Shown here: in pieces, positions 1 to 7,200 of the stretch
Layout: each line of letters opens with the position of its first letter
Position numbering within the stretch: position 1 is the stretch's first letter
Source of the DNA: Ruminococcus sp. UBA4385
GTDB lineage: Bacteria; Bacillota_A; Clostridia; Oscillospirales; Ruminococcaceae
Direction: 5' to 3'
NCBI GenBank assembly: GCA_002391065.1
Contig: DGRP01000020.1
Coordinates: forward strand, 1-19,030
DNA length: 19,030 nt
Translations under genes and position numbers: made by a program
Notes under the pieces: model-generated
What the model was told of the DNA's origin: nothing
Seen by the model: only the letters and a program-made list of their open reading frames with translations
Databases searched by the model: none

Positions 1-269
1 CAAAACAGGAGCTTGTTACTGCACAGTACGGCATACCTACTCCTGACAATAAGCCTAAGAAGCCTTCTGTTCCTGTAAAAACTAAAGCCCAATCCTTCGA
101 CATTTCAAAAGTTAAAGTCGGAGTTAAGGTTTCGCATAAAATGTTTGGTGTTGGCACAATTGTCAAGAAGTATAAGTCCAATAAGTATGTTATAGTTCAC
201 TTCAAGGAAGGCGAGAAACAGTTCTTGCTGCCTGATGCGTTTGCTAAGGGATTTCTTAATATGGTATAA
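1..269 (+). CDS. 3' end of an unrecognised gene with a small C-terminal beta-barrel-like domain (partial)
   Basis: An open frame enters from the left edge (first full codon at base 3) and ends at TAA 267-269, giving about 88 C-terminal residues. A Lys/Pro-rich linker precedes a compact segment with VSHKMFGVGTIVKKYKSNKY, then VIVHF, LLPDAF and GFL. This pattern (V.H..FG.G.I, then a basic turn and V.V.F) is what one sees in the small Tudor/SH3-like domains at the C-termini of UvrD/PcrA-type helicases and many Firmicutes nucleic-acid proteins. The function of the missing N-terminal part cannot be told. It converges with the kinase gene at 367-1419 across a shared terminator. The frame is clear; the domain assignment is tentative. 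Confidence 0.6.
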   Translation, partial: KQELVTAQYGIPTPDNKPKKPSVPVKTKAQSFDISKVKVGVKVSHKMFGVGTIVKKYKSNKYVIVHFKEGEKQFLLPDAFAKGFLNMV

Positions 270-271
270 GT

Positions 272-313
272 AAAAAGCTGCTATGTACATGATTGTATAT
301 AGCAGCTTTTTTT
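272..313. terminator. Bidirectional intrinsic terminator between convergent genes
   Basis: A 13-bp perfect stem (272-284 with 299-311, core AAGCTGCTAT/ATAGCAGCTT) closes a 14-nt loop. It is followed by T's on the plus strand and, read on the minus strand, by a shorter T-run. It lies between the TAA at 267-269 and the end of the kinase gene, so it can serve both. Confidence 0.85.
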
Positions 314-366
314 ATTACAGCAACATAAGCAATAGAAATCGCTTGATACATTCTCCTTATCAAATA

Positions 367-1419
367 CTAAATTAGATTGTTGACTAACTGTGATACTTGT
401 TTTTTTACATCGGCATTTTTTATTTTGGCTTTACAAAACTTACTTGCTTTTGTTTCTCTTCCACTTTTAATATTTTTTTGATATACATAAAAATCATAAA
501 GATTTTTGTCTGTTTCTTTGACTTCATATCTATACTCTTTATTTCCTGATATAAACACAATATTACCGTTACTATTTGCTGCGCAATAACCTTTTATTGA
601 TAGTTGTTCTAAATCCCTTCGCATAGCTAAAGCGGTTTGATAGCGCTTATTTGGGTCTATATCAATCGCCTTATTGATAATATGTCTGATTTTTCTCGGA
701 ACATACAACTGATAATCAGAATCGTTAATAAGCACTCCATTAGACACATTCTCTTTAAACCTGATTGGGTCACTCTGAAATTTATCACTAATTTCTGAAA
801 TACCATTAAACAATCTGAATGCCGTTAGCCCTACTTGATAAATGTCCGTTCTTATATCGTAGACATCCTCTTTAAGGGTTTCGGGAGAAACGTGGGTCAA
901 ATATATCTGCTTAGGCTTTATTGCTTCATGATTTGGCGAAAAACATGTTATACCATAATCCGTCAATATAAACTCATTATTATCTCCAACTAAAATATTA
1001 TTAGGTTTGATATCACAATGATAATAATCATTTTCATGCAAGTATTCTAAACCACGTAAAACATCTATCAAACACTTTATCGCTAAATCTGTTTGTAAGA
1101 AATTGCAACTATTCACCATATTTATTACAGAACCTTTTTCATAATAAGGCATAGCTATTGCAACTAATGAAGAATTAAATCCATATTCTACGACATCTGC
1201 ATACTTTATATTTACTACATTTACATGGTTAAGCTTATTACCTATTTTTGCTTCCAAAAGTCGATCGTCAACACTTGTACGATTTGGCGGTATAAGTTTT
1301 AATGCACATTCAGTGTTTAAAGATAGATCCTTAGCTCTCCATACTTCTCCAAAGTTGCCTCCACCAATATAATCTAAAAGAATATATTTATAAATTTTGT
1401 CATTCTTATTAAAAATCAT
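367..1419 (-). CDS. Eukaryote-like Ser/Thr protein kinase, last gene of the IetAS-type operon
   Basis: This 350-aa soluble protein is a Hanks-type kinase with all main catalytic elements: Gly-rich loop GGGNFGEV (19-26), ATP-binding Lys41 (ALKL), a likely alphaC Glu56, catalytic loop HCDIKPNN (134-141; Asp136, Lys138, Asn141), metal-binding Asp154 in DYG, an APE-like SPE (178-180) and the Asp192 of subdomain IX (DIYQVG). The HRD arginine is Cys135, so this is a non-RD kinase and should not need activation-loop phosphorylation. After about residue 275 comes a small domain of about 75 residues that I do not recognise. There is no membrane segment and there are no PASTA repeats, unlike housekeeping PknB. 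The start overlaps the preceding gene by 11 nt, with a GGGGA ribosome site, implying translational coupling. Presumably it phosphorylates an operon partner or a host target; Stk2 of staphylococci is precedent for a defence kinase. Confidence 0.92.
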   Translation of the reverse strand: MIFNKNDKIYKYILLDYIGGGNFGEVWRAKDLSLNTECALKLIPPNRTSVDDRLLEAKIGNKLNHVNVVNIKYADVVEYGFNSSLVAIAMPYYEKGSVINMVNSCNFLQTDLAIKCLIDVLRGLEYLHENDYYHCDIKPNNILVGDNNEFILTDYGITCFSPNHEAIKPKQIYLTHVSPETLKEDVYDIRTDIYQVGLTAFRLFNGISEISDKFQSDPIRFKENVSNGVLINDSDYQLYVPRKIRHIINKAIDIDPNKRYQTALAMRRDLEQLSIKGYCAANSNGNIVFISGNKEYRYEVKETDKNLYDFYVYQKNIKSGRETKASKFCKAKIKNADVKKQVSQLVNNLI

Positions 1420-1873
1420 TTTCTAATCCCCTATAAGCCACTAGCATTGCATCAGCCATTGTGTTGTCCCAGTACTTATCAGTTTTTCCTAACAGACCTT
1501 CACATAACACTTTAACTCTGCTAGATGAAGTCCCAAGCTGATTGTACAATTTCTTCTCAACAGGAATAGTGTGTTCTTTTGCTGATAGTAATATTAATGC
1601 ATCAATATATGTTGTCTCTCTCTTACTGCTGTTTTCATTTCCGTTAAATTCATTTGTTTTCAGATAGATTTTCTTAATTGTCGAATTGATCCTGAGAATT
1701 CTATCTATCTCACTCTTGGCCCAGTACAGTTTATCTTCGATATTGATTATCGATGTTGGAAACTTTATAAGATTCTCACTATCCTTATTTAAGAAAGCAA
1801 TCGAGTTATCCCTCTTTTCTAAAACTGCATACCTTATCTCTTTAGTTGATACTCTAAATCCAATAACAGTCAT
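1409..1873 (-). CDS. Small RNase H/RuvC-fold protein (DUF3010-like), third gene of the IetAS-type operon
   Basis: This 154-aa protein has the layout of an RNase H-like/RuvC-like fold: an opening strand MTVIGFRVSTKEIRYAVLE, then a hairpin, a strand at IKKIYLKT, and a closing helix NTMADAMLVAYRGL that resembles the final DA.A..A helix of RuvC-type resolvases. The first catalytic Asp of that fold (usually I.GIDpG) is absent here, so nuclease activity is doubtful and a binding role is as likely. It begins 42 nt after the protease gene, with a GAGGTG ribosome site, and its end overlaps the kinase start, so it is a stable member of the operon. The fold assignment is from pattern only and needs a profile search. 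Confidence 0.55.
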   Translation of the reverse strand: MTVIGFRVSTKEIRYAVLEKRDNSIAFLNKDSENLIKFPTSIINIEDKLYWAKSEIDRILRINSTIKKIYLKTNEFNGNENSSKRETTYIDALILLSAKEHTIPVEKKLYNQLGTSSSRVKVLCEGLLGKTDKYWDNTMADAMLVAYRGLENDF

Positions 1874-1915
1874 TTTATCTACACCTCACAAACCCATTAT
1901 TCTCACATTATATAT

Positions 1916-4144
1916 TTAATCAAACTCTACATCTTCCTCAGCAACGTTATAAATATCAATCCTATTATCGATATCGATACGATTGACTATCCATCCATTA
2001 AGCTGACACATTTGAATAAAATCATTTATTCTGTTTTTTCCATGCATTTCCTTTAATGTTACTACTACACCAAATGGCATAGGAGTGTCATGCTTTGATT
2101 TCAGTCGTTCCTTAGTTTTTATACTAAGTCCCCACATACCTGCTTCATATTTTTTCTTTGGAATCGCTCTGCTTTTTATTTGATCGCTAATATGTTTGAT
2201 ATTGTCCCATTTGCGATAAAGAGTTCTTGCGACACCTTCATATAGACCAGCTCCGGACGAATCACCTTGCGTATTATTGTTTAACGACTTTATTGAAACC
2301 TTGCCTTTACTTAAATGAATTCTTCCAAAATGAATATCCATTTCTGTGTCAGTATAATCTACACCTTGATTTCTCGAACAAGTCGGGTAATAGCATAAAG
2401 TTGCTCGTGCATAGTATGGATGAGCATCGTTTTCATATGGCACTGGTAATCTATAGGTATAGGTTTCATATGATTCTGTTAATCCAGTCATTATAAATCG
2501 AATTTCATCGTCAGGTGTATTAACAATATCCTCAATTCTAACCGGAACAACTCCAAATCCTATAGAGTGTGTAGTATCATCTCGACGATTCCATCCAGCT
2601 GCGGAATCAACTATCAATGCCTTAGCAATTTCTCTGCTGAAACCCATTTTATAAATTAAAAAAGCAAGCTTGCGTGCTATCCATGGAGCTGCAAATGATG
2701 TGCCTATCTTTTTTCCTTCACCATTTGGTAAACAGACTGTGATACATTCTCCTTTATCACCGCCATAATAGCTTACATCTGGTTTGTTGAAAAAAGACAG
2801 AACAGGACCTACTCGATGATATGAAGCGGGGTTATTCTTAAAGTCAACCGCATTAACCACTAAAGAATTAAGTGAATCAGCAGGGGCACCAATTTTCATT
2901 GTTTCCTTTGTTCTGCTGCCTTTATTTGTTCCCGCTACAACAAAAACTACATCATATAAGCTTTGTAATTCATCAAGAATTGCAGCTTCAGGAGACATAT
3001 AATTAGGATTGATCTCCAATGCGGAACCAAGAGATAAATTCCAGACTTTTATATCAGGGTTTGCCTTAACTATCTCTCGAATGCTACGCATTATTGTAAA
3101 TGAACTGAATCTTCCATGAGTTGCAACACCAAAATGCTTAACTCTAAATCTTCCACAACCATCATCCAAGTTTTTATTAAATGAAGGCCCATCAACAATG
3201 ATTGAAGAAACCGCAGTTCCATGTTCATAATCAATACTATCAACTTCTATATCATCGGAAATCATTCTTTTGTATGTAACCCATTTGCCAAAATAAACAC
3301 TATCATCAAAGAGAGTATCAATAACGCCTACAAAAGGCTCGTTTGATGGATCTGGTATGGATAATGGTTCAAAATCATCATATCCTAATATATCTTCTTT
3401 TGCAATCTCTCTCATATCCACAACTTTCATAGATATTAGATAAGGCACGTTCATCTTGAGTTTTGCAAAATCCTCTGGTGATACTCTTAAAGTTTGATCA
3501 TCTATCATTTTAGTTTCGGCTATATCAATACCGATTCTGTCTAAAAGATCACGTGTAGAGATATTGGTCTTATACAGAGATATTATTACAGCCTCTTCTA
3601 CATCCTCAACTTTTGTATCAACTGCAAATTTACTAACATAATAAGCATCAACCAGTGTATTTACAAATACACTTCTTTTGATATCTTCACACTCATAAAC
3701 CTTTTCGTTATTGTTAATAGTATCAATTATATCGTGAGTAATACAACCATTATACTTATTTTTTATATACGAATTGACGATAGATAATTTGCGTATAGCT
3801 TCATATAATACTTCTTCGCTTATGAAGTGAATAAACACATGCTTTTGAGGAGTTCCTTCAAAACGGGAGCCTCTGATTGTATCGTTAGATGATATTTTCC
3901 CTTTTTTAAACAATGAATTGATCCTATTGCTTTTGGCTATTACATCGATATAATATACACTGAGCAGGATTCCGCCTATAGTTCTGTCTTTTTGCCAATA
4001 TGCAGCAATAGCTTTTAATTGCTCTATAAGTTCAGACAAATGCTTTGAATCAACCTTTCTTCCTTTTGGAATATTTCTGGCTCCAGGTTTATTGGGATTA
4101 GGTTTATGCTCGAATTTTCCTTTTAACTGCAATGTAGGATTCAT
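1916..4144 (-). CDS. ietS: Subtilisin-like serine protease, IetS type (S8 family)
   Basis: This 742-aa protein has no signal peptide, so it should act in the cytoplasm, unlike most subtilases. The S8 catalytic set is complete and correctly ordered: Asp276 in GVIDT, His308 in DYEHGTAV, the oxyanion Asn407 in VVAGTNKG and the nucleophile Ser483 in GTSFAAP. About 265 residues precede the catalytic domain and about 200 follow it. The gene starts 4 nt after the stop of an AAA+ ATPase gene, with an AAGGAG site inside that gene's end. A cytoplasmic S8 protease of this size directly behind a single AAA+ ATPase is the IetAS arrangement, first described as a toxin (IetS)/antitoxin (IetA) pair stabilising an agrobacterial Ti plasmid and later as an anti-phage system. 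The family call is strong from domain plus context; the target is unknown. Confidence 0.85.
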   Translation of the reverse strand: MNPTLQLKGKFEHKPNPNKPGARNIPKGRKVDSKHLSELIEQLKAIAAYWQKDRTIGGILLSVYYIDVIAKSNRINSLFKKGKISSNDTIRGSRFEGTPQKHVFIHFISEEVLYEAIRKLSIVNSYIKNKYNGCITHDIIDTINNNEKVYECEDIKRSVFVNTLVDAYYVSKFAVDTKVEDVEEAVIISLYKTNISTRDLLDRIGIDIAETKMIDDQTLRVSPEDFAKLKMNVPYLISMKVVDMREIAKEDILGYDDFEPLSIPDPSNEPFVGVIDTLFDDSVYFGKWVTYKRMISDDIEVDSIDYEHGTAVSSIIVDGPSFNKNLDDGCGRFRVKHFGVATHGRFSSFTIMRSIREIVKANPDIKVWNLSLGSALEINPNYMSPEAAILDELQSLYDVVFVVAGTNKGSRTKETMKIGAPADSLNSLVVNAVDFKNNPASYHRVGPVLSFFNKPDVSYYGGDKGECITVCLPNGEGKKIGTSFAAPWIARKLAFLIYKMGFSREIAKALIVDSAAGWNRRDDTTHSIGFGVVPVRIEDIVNTPDDEIRFIMTGLTESYETYTYRLPVPYENDAHPYYARATLCYYPTCSRNQGVDYTDTEMDIHFGRIHLSKGKVSIKSLNNNTQGDSSGAGLYEGVARTLYRKWDNIKHISDQIKSRAIPKKKYEAGMWGLSIKTKERLKSKHDTPMPFGVVVTLKEMHGKNRINDFIQMCQLNGWIVNRIDIDNRIDIYNVAEEDVEFD

Positions 4145-4148
4145 GTAC

Positions 4149-5183
4149 TCACTCCTTTAATTCCCTTGCAACTTGACTTTTAGAAATACCTGTGAGAATT
4201 TCTATTTCTCTAACAGTAAGCCCCTGACTATTTAAGGTTTTAACATCTAATTCTGAGTTATTAGTTATGTTTTGGTATATTCTTTTGAGATAATTATACT
4301 CTTCGCCTGGATTACTAAAGGCTATTGAGGTTTTAATGACATTCTTCAATTCTCCTGGCATCAACAATGGATTCATCAAAGAAATAATCTTTTTAAATAA
4401 ACGGATATTCCTTCCCGCAAATTTGAATTTATTAAGGTAATCATTTAGCAATATTTCCGCAATATCAACTAAATCTTCTTTTGTGTATCTATCAAAACTT
4501 ATTATAGAATCAAAACGTCTGGTCAACGCTCTGTCGAAATGCCCATAAAGGTTTGTGGTTGCAATTATTACTATACGTTCATCAAGATTATCTAAGCCTT
4601 TCAATATTGCTGAAGTAGCTCTTCCCATTTCTCTTAAATCATTAGAATTAGTCCGATCTAAGGCTATTGAATCAATCTCATCAAAAAGAATAATAACCGC
4701 ATCTGGATTAGAGAAGTTATTAATCTCACTAAACAGTTCAGAAATGTTCTTTTGCGTTTGGCCAAGTTTGCTATCGACAATTAACGAAAAATCAACTATA
4801 TATAATTCTCGTTCAAGTATTCTTGCAATCTGCTTTACTGTTTCTGTCTTTCCTGTTCCCGGCATCCCTTCAAACAGGAACTTATTAACGCCAACTCGAT
4901 GATTAATGGCGTTAATAATTCCAATTACATCTTGTTGAATCTGCTCTGGAAGAGGAAGCGGCTCATTATTTATAGCTACTTTCTCTAAAAATCCTGTTTC
5001 CACTTCGTTCATTTGTGGAACAAAAGTATTTGCATTTGATAGAAGTGCCATAATATATTCTGCTAATTGATAGTCTCCACTTGCATCAAAATCTTTAGCG
5101 ATTTCATACGCCTCATTTCTAAAACCAACATCATTTTTATCAGAATAATACTTTATGAGGTTCAATATATTCTTCTTCTTCAT
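4149..5183 (-). CDS. ietA: AAA+ ATPase, IetA type, with C-terminal helix-turn-helix-like segment
   Basis: I place the start at ATG 5181-5183 (344 aa) because a GGAGG site lies 8 nt upstream. The open frame runs back to 5264, but that stretch holds the promoter and lacks a ribosome site. The protein is a classic single AAA+ ATPase: Walker A GMPGTGKT (106-113), a SKLGQTQKNI segment typical of the second region, Walker B ILFDE (Asp168, Glu169), sensor-1-like ATTN and an arginine-finger region with ALTRRFD. The last 23 residues (LTVREIEILTGISKSQVARE) look like a DNA-binding helix-turn-helix. In IetAS pairs the ATPase partners the S8 protease and counters or controls it. The promoter carries paired repeats, so the protein may repress its own operon. 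Confidence 0.87.
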   Translation of the reverse strand: MKKKNILNLIKYYSDKNDVGFRNEAYEIAKDFDASGDYQLAEYIMALLSNANTFVPQMNEVETGFLEKVAINNEPLPLPEQIQQDVIGIINAINHRVGVNKFLFEGMPGTGKTETVKQIARILERELYIVDFSLIVDSKLGQTQKNISELFSEINNFSNPDAVIILFDEIDSIALDRTNSNDLREMGRATSAILKGLDNLDERIVIIATTNLYGHFDRALTRRFDSIISFDRYTKEDLVDIAEILLNDYLNKFKFAGRNIRLFKKIISLMNPLLMPGELKNVIKTSIAFSNPGEEYNYLKRIYQNITNNSELDVKTLNSQGLTVREIEILTGISKSQVARELKE

Positions 5184-5207
5184 AACAACAACCTCCAATT
5201 CAATTAT

Positions 5208-5236
5208 ATTATATATCACCTTGGGACAAATGTCAA
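5208..5236 (-). promoter_or_regulatory. Consensus promoter of the ietA operon
   Basis: Read on the minus strand: TTGACA (5231-5236), a 17-bp spacer and TATAAT (5208-5213). Transcription would start near 5201, about 18 nt upstream of the start codon at 5183, leaving room for the GGAGG site. Confidence 0.85.
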
Positions 5237-5251
5237 TAGTTTTGGGACAAA
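5221..5251 (-). promoter_or_regulatory. Two direct repeats (TTTGTCCCAA) flanking the -35 box: likely operator
   Basis: On the minus strand TTTGTCCCAA occurs at 5242-5251 and again at 5221-5230, exactly 21 bp apart (two helical turns), same orientation. The upstream copy sits just before the -35 hexamer and the other fills the spacer beside it, so a bound protein would block RNA polymerase. The candidate ligand is the ATPase of this operon, which ends in a helix-turn-helix-like segment; this is inference. Confidence 0.65.
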
Positions 5252-5292
5252 AATTATCAGGCATATGATTTTATCCTAATCAGTCAAACAAC

Positions 5293-5328
5293 AAAGAACC
5301 GCTTAGGAGTAATCCTAAGCGGTTCTTT
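5293..5328 (-). terminator. Intrinsic terminator of tRNA-Thr
   Basis: A 16-bp perfect stem (5293-5308 with 5313-5328) and a 4-nt loop begin 3 nt after the tRNA 3' end. On the minus strand it is followed by a T-rich tail (CTTTGTTGTTTG). Confidence 0.85.
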
Positions 5329-5330
5329 GG

Positions 5331-5403
5331 AGCTAGTGACCCGGCTCGAACGGGCGACCTGCGCATTACGAATGCGCTGCACTACCAACTGTGCTACACT
5401 AGC
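5331..5403 (-). tRNA. tRNA-Thr (anticodon CGT)
   Basis: The minus strand folds into a complete 73-nt cloverleaf: a perfect 7-bp acceptor stem (GCTAGTG/CACTAGC), a D arm with GTTGGTA, anticodon stem GCGCA/TGCGC around the loop TTCGTAA (anticodon CGT, reading ACG = Thr), and a T arm with loop TTCGAGC. The discriminator is T and CCA is not encoded. It marks the edge between the AT-rich accessory block (below 5290) and the more GC-rich host-like region. Confidence 0.95.
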
Positions 5404-5446
5404 ATATTAAATTTTTGAATTTGTAAGGTGCTGCACGGCTGTCGCT

Positions 5447-5476
5447 TTATAATCAGTCCGAGACCTCATATTACAA
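5447..5476 (-). promoter_or_regulatory. Possible promoter of tRNA-Thr
   Basis: On the minus strand TTGTAA (5471-5476), an 18-bp spacer and TTATAA (5447-5452) lie about 45 bp upstream of the mature tRNA 5' end. The boxes are imperfect, so this is a guess from position and shape. Confidence 0.35.
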
Positions 5477-5487
5477 TAAAGCAAAGA

Positions 5488-5509
5488 TCCCGATACAACT
5501 GTATCGGGA
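5488..5509 (-). terminator. Candidate terminator of the hydrolase operon
   Basis: TCCCGATAC pairs with GTATCGGGA around a 4-nt loop, 87 nt beyond the hydrolase stop codon. On the minus strand TCTTTGCTTT follows; the T-tract is broken, so it may be a moderate terminator. Confidence 0.5.
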
Positions 5510-5595
5510 ATCATTGTCCTATTCGGTTTGATTTAGTATTCTGCGTTAAAGACATCTTACATCAGAAAGGTTTTCCCCAACAAGTCACGCAGGCA

Positions 5596-6408
5596 CTATA
5601 GCAGTTTTTCTATCTCTGAGGCGAATTTGGCGGGGTTTTCTCTGATCAGCTTATGGGTACTGTTCTTAAATGACACTGAGGAAAACGGCGCTTGGGAGTT
5701 TTCCTTATACCAGTCGGCAAGCTTCGGCGTAAACAGAGTGCCGGGAATTGCATAAAAATAAGTAAGAGGAACAGTAATCTGTCCGACCACATTTCTGTAA
5801 TCCTCTTCCTTGAGGGAGCGTGCAAGGCTTTCAAGCACCTTTATACTGAACCTGTGAAGCTTTTTTCTCAGCATAATATAGAGTATAAACTTCGGGAGCT
5901 TTCTGTATTTCGGCACAGCCCCGAGGGTAAACATCATATATAGCTGCATAAAGGATTTGCCCTGATTATTCTTCATCGTGTCCTTGGTGTAGCGCCCCTT
6001 GTAAAGACCCATGCTCCAGCTTTCATCATTGAGCTGTTTTGGTGTCATATCACAGAGCACAACCTGTTTCAGCGCCTTGCAGCCGTAGTCACGGATATAG
6101 GTCATTACAGCGCCTGCGCCCATAGACCAGCCTACCAGAGTTATATCCGACAGTCCCAGCCCTGTAATAAGCTCATTAAGGTCGCTTGCGAGTGTCTCCA
6201 TAGTGACCTTTTCTCTGTGAGCCGACTTGCTTTTTGCGTGACCTCTGTGATCGTATGAAATACAGCGGGCTTTGTCTTTAAGCAGCTTTATCGGTTCGGC
6301 ATAAACATCGTGACTGCTTGCCCAGCCATGCAGAAAAACAACAGTCGGACCTTTGCCCGTATCCTCATAGTACAGCTTCATTCCGTTTTTTAGTGTGTAG
6401 TAGCTCAT
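5596..6408 (-). CDS. Alpha/beta hydrolase
   Basis: This 270-aa cytoplasmic protein has the alpha/beta-hydrolase hallmarks: the oxyanion-region HGW (27-29), a YDHRGHAKS segment (52-60) and the nucleophile elbow GWSMG with Ser95. The likely general base is His252 in NSTHKLIREN. The usual acid after strand 7 (in G..D) is not visible: the matching stretch reads YAIPGTLFTP. Asp120 after strand 6 (LCDMTP) is the best candidate and would give the alternative triad geometry known in some members. The substrate cannot be told; esterase, lactonase and haloperoxidase-like enzymes share this shape. It starts 17 nt after the flavoprotein gene, with an AAGGCAG site, and both are probably transcribed from the promoter near 7130. 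Confidence 0.88.
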   Translation of the reverse strand: MSYYTLKNGMKLYYEDTGKGPTVVFLHGWASSHDVYAEPIKLLKDKARCISYDHRGHAKSKSAHREKVTMETLASDLNELITGLGLSDITLVGWSMGAGAVMTYIRDYGCKALKQVVLCDMTPKQLNDESWSMGLYKGRYTKDTMKNNQGKSFMQLYMMFTLGAVPKYRKLPKFILYIMLRKKLHRFSIKVLESLARSLKEEDYRNVVGQITVPLTYFYAIPGTLFTPKLADWYKENSQAPFSSVSFKNSTHKLIRENPAKFASEIEKLL

Positions 6409-6425
6409 TTAAGTCTGCCTTAAGC

Positions 6426-7043
6426 TTATCTGATAAAGTGAGTAGCCACCCAAGGCTCTTTTTCAGGAAGGCCGTACTTCTCTTTTCCGAGGGCTATCGA
6501 CTTCATAAGAAAGCTCATGTTTCTTGCAAGTGCCCTGACAGTCTGCAAGCCTTCAAGGTCCTGCTTAGCCTCTCCTGCCTGTCTGCCGTGAACGCTGTTC
6601 CAGTACTGGCTTGAAGCCACAGGCATACCTGTGATAGTAAAATACTTGTTTAGCTCATCAAATGTGGCTGAACAGCCGCCTCTTCTTGCAACAACAACGC
6701 TTGCACCCACCTTCATAGTCTTATCAAAGCTTGTGCTGTAGAAGAGCCTGTCAAGACAGGCAACAAGAGTTGCATTTGCAGAAGCATAGTAAACAGGGCT
6801 TGCGACTACAAGACCGTCAGCTTCCTCAAACTTCGGGGCGAGCTCATTCACAGTGTCATTAAACACACAGTGACCAAGCTCCGAGCACCTGTTGCAGGCA
6901 ATACAGCCCCTTATGTCCTTGCTTCCGATCTGACAGACCTCAGTCTCAACGCCTTCGGCTTCAAAGACCTTTACCATTTCATCAAGCGCAACAGATGTGT
7001 TTCCGCCCACTCTGGGGCTTCCGTTTAATATAAGAACTTTCAT
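6426..7043 (-). CDS. Flavodoxin-fold NAD(P)H:FMN reductase, iron-sulfur-flavoprotein-like
   Basis: This 205-aa protein opens with MKVLILNGSPRVGGNTS (FMN phosphate-binding loop), followed by GCIACNRCSELGHCVFNDT. The Cys47, 50, 53 and 59 spacing (CX2CX2CX5C) is that of iron-sulfur flavoproteins, where it binds a 4Fe-4S cluster next to FMN; related flavodoxin-family reductases keep the motif without proof of a cluster. VASPVYYASANATLVACLDR is the usual second flavin-contact segment. It should catalyse electron transfer to quinones, oxygen species or small aromatics in the cytoplasm. A GGAGG site precedes the start. It is first in a two-gene operon with the alpha/beta hydrolase. Its leader contains a dispersed repeat hairpin. 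Confidence 0.88.
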   Translation of the reverse strand: MKVLILNGSPRVGGNTSVALDEMVKVFEAEGVETEVCQIGSKDIRGCIACNRCSELGHCVFNDTVNELAPKFEEADGLVVASPVYYASANATLVACLDRLFYSTSFDKTMKVGASVVVARRGGCSATFDELNKYFTITGMPVASSQYWNSVHGRQAGEAKQDLEGLQTVRALARNMSFLMKSIALGKEKYGLPEKEPWVATHFIR

Positions 7044-7061
7044 AAAAGATACCTCCGATAC

Positions 7062-7122
7062 AATTGCCCGATATGCATATCTGTAAGGGCATTAATAATG
7101 AACGCTATGCTTCATTATACCA
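7062..7122. repeat. Dispersed palindromic repeat, copy 1, in the leader of the flavoprotein gene
   Basis: This 61-bp unit shares AATTGCCCGATATGCA, TATCTG-AAGGGC and TTCATTATACCA, in the same order, with the copy at 15794-15886. As minus-strand RNA it can form GCCC/GGGC plus GATA/TATC around a TTACA bulge. Its right end supplies the -10 of the flavoprotein promoter. Confidence 0.75.
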
Positions 7123-7143
7123 CATTTCTGAATGATCTGTCAA
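7114..7143 (-). promoter_or_regulatory. Promoter of the flavoprotein/hydrolase operon
   Basis: On the minus strand TTGACA (7138-7143), an 18-bp spacer and an extended -10 TGGTATAAT (hexamer 7114-7119). The leader to the start codon at 7043 would be about 64 nt and would include the palindromic repeat. Confidence 0.8.
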
Positions 7144-7169
7144 TCATATAAGCTGAAACAGGATCACAA

Positions 7170-7197
7170 AAACGACTGCGGTTTTCCGCAGTCGTTT
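7170..7197 (-). terminator. Intrinsic terminator of the clpP/virD4-like/clpX-like operon
   Basis: A 12-bp stem AAACGACTGCGG/CCGCAGTCGTTT with a TTTT loop lies 3 nt past the stop codon of the ClpX-like gene. On the minus strand a TTTTTG tail follows. Confidence 0.9.
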
Positions 7198-7200
7198 AGT

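Noticed and set aside
5184..5264. Upstream extension of the ietA frame (27 extra residues)
   Set aside because: It covers the -10/-35 boxes and paired repeats and has no ribosome site, whereas ATG 5183 has GGAGG.
5404..5595. A second tRNA or other RNA gene upstream of tRNA-Thr
   Set aside because: No cloverleaf forms; only a promoter-like pair and the 5488-5509 hairpin are seen.
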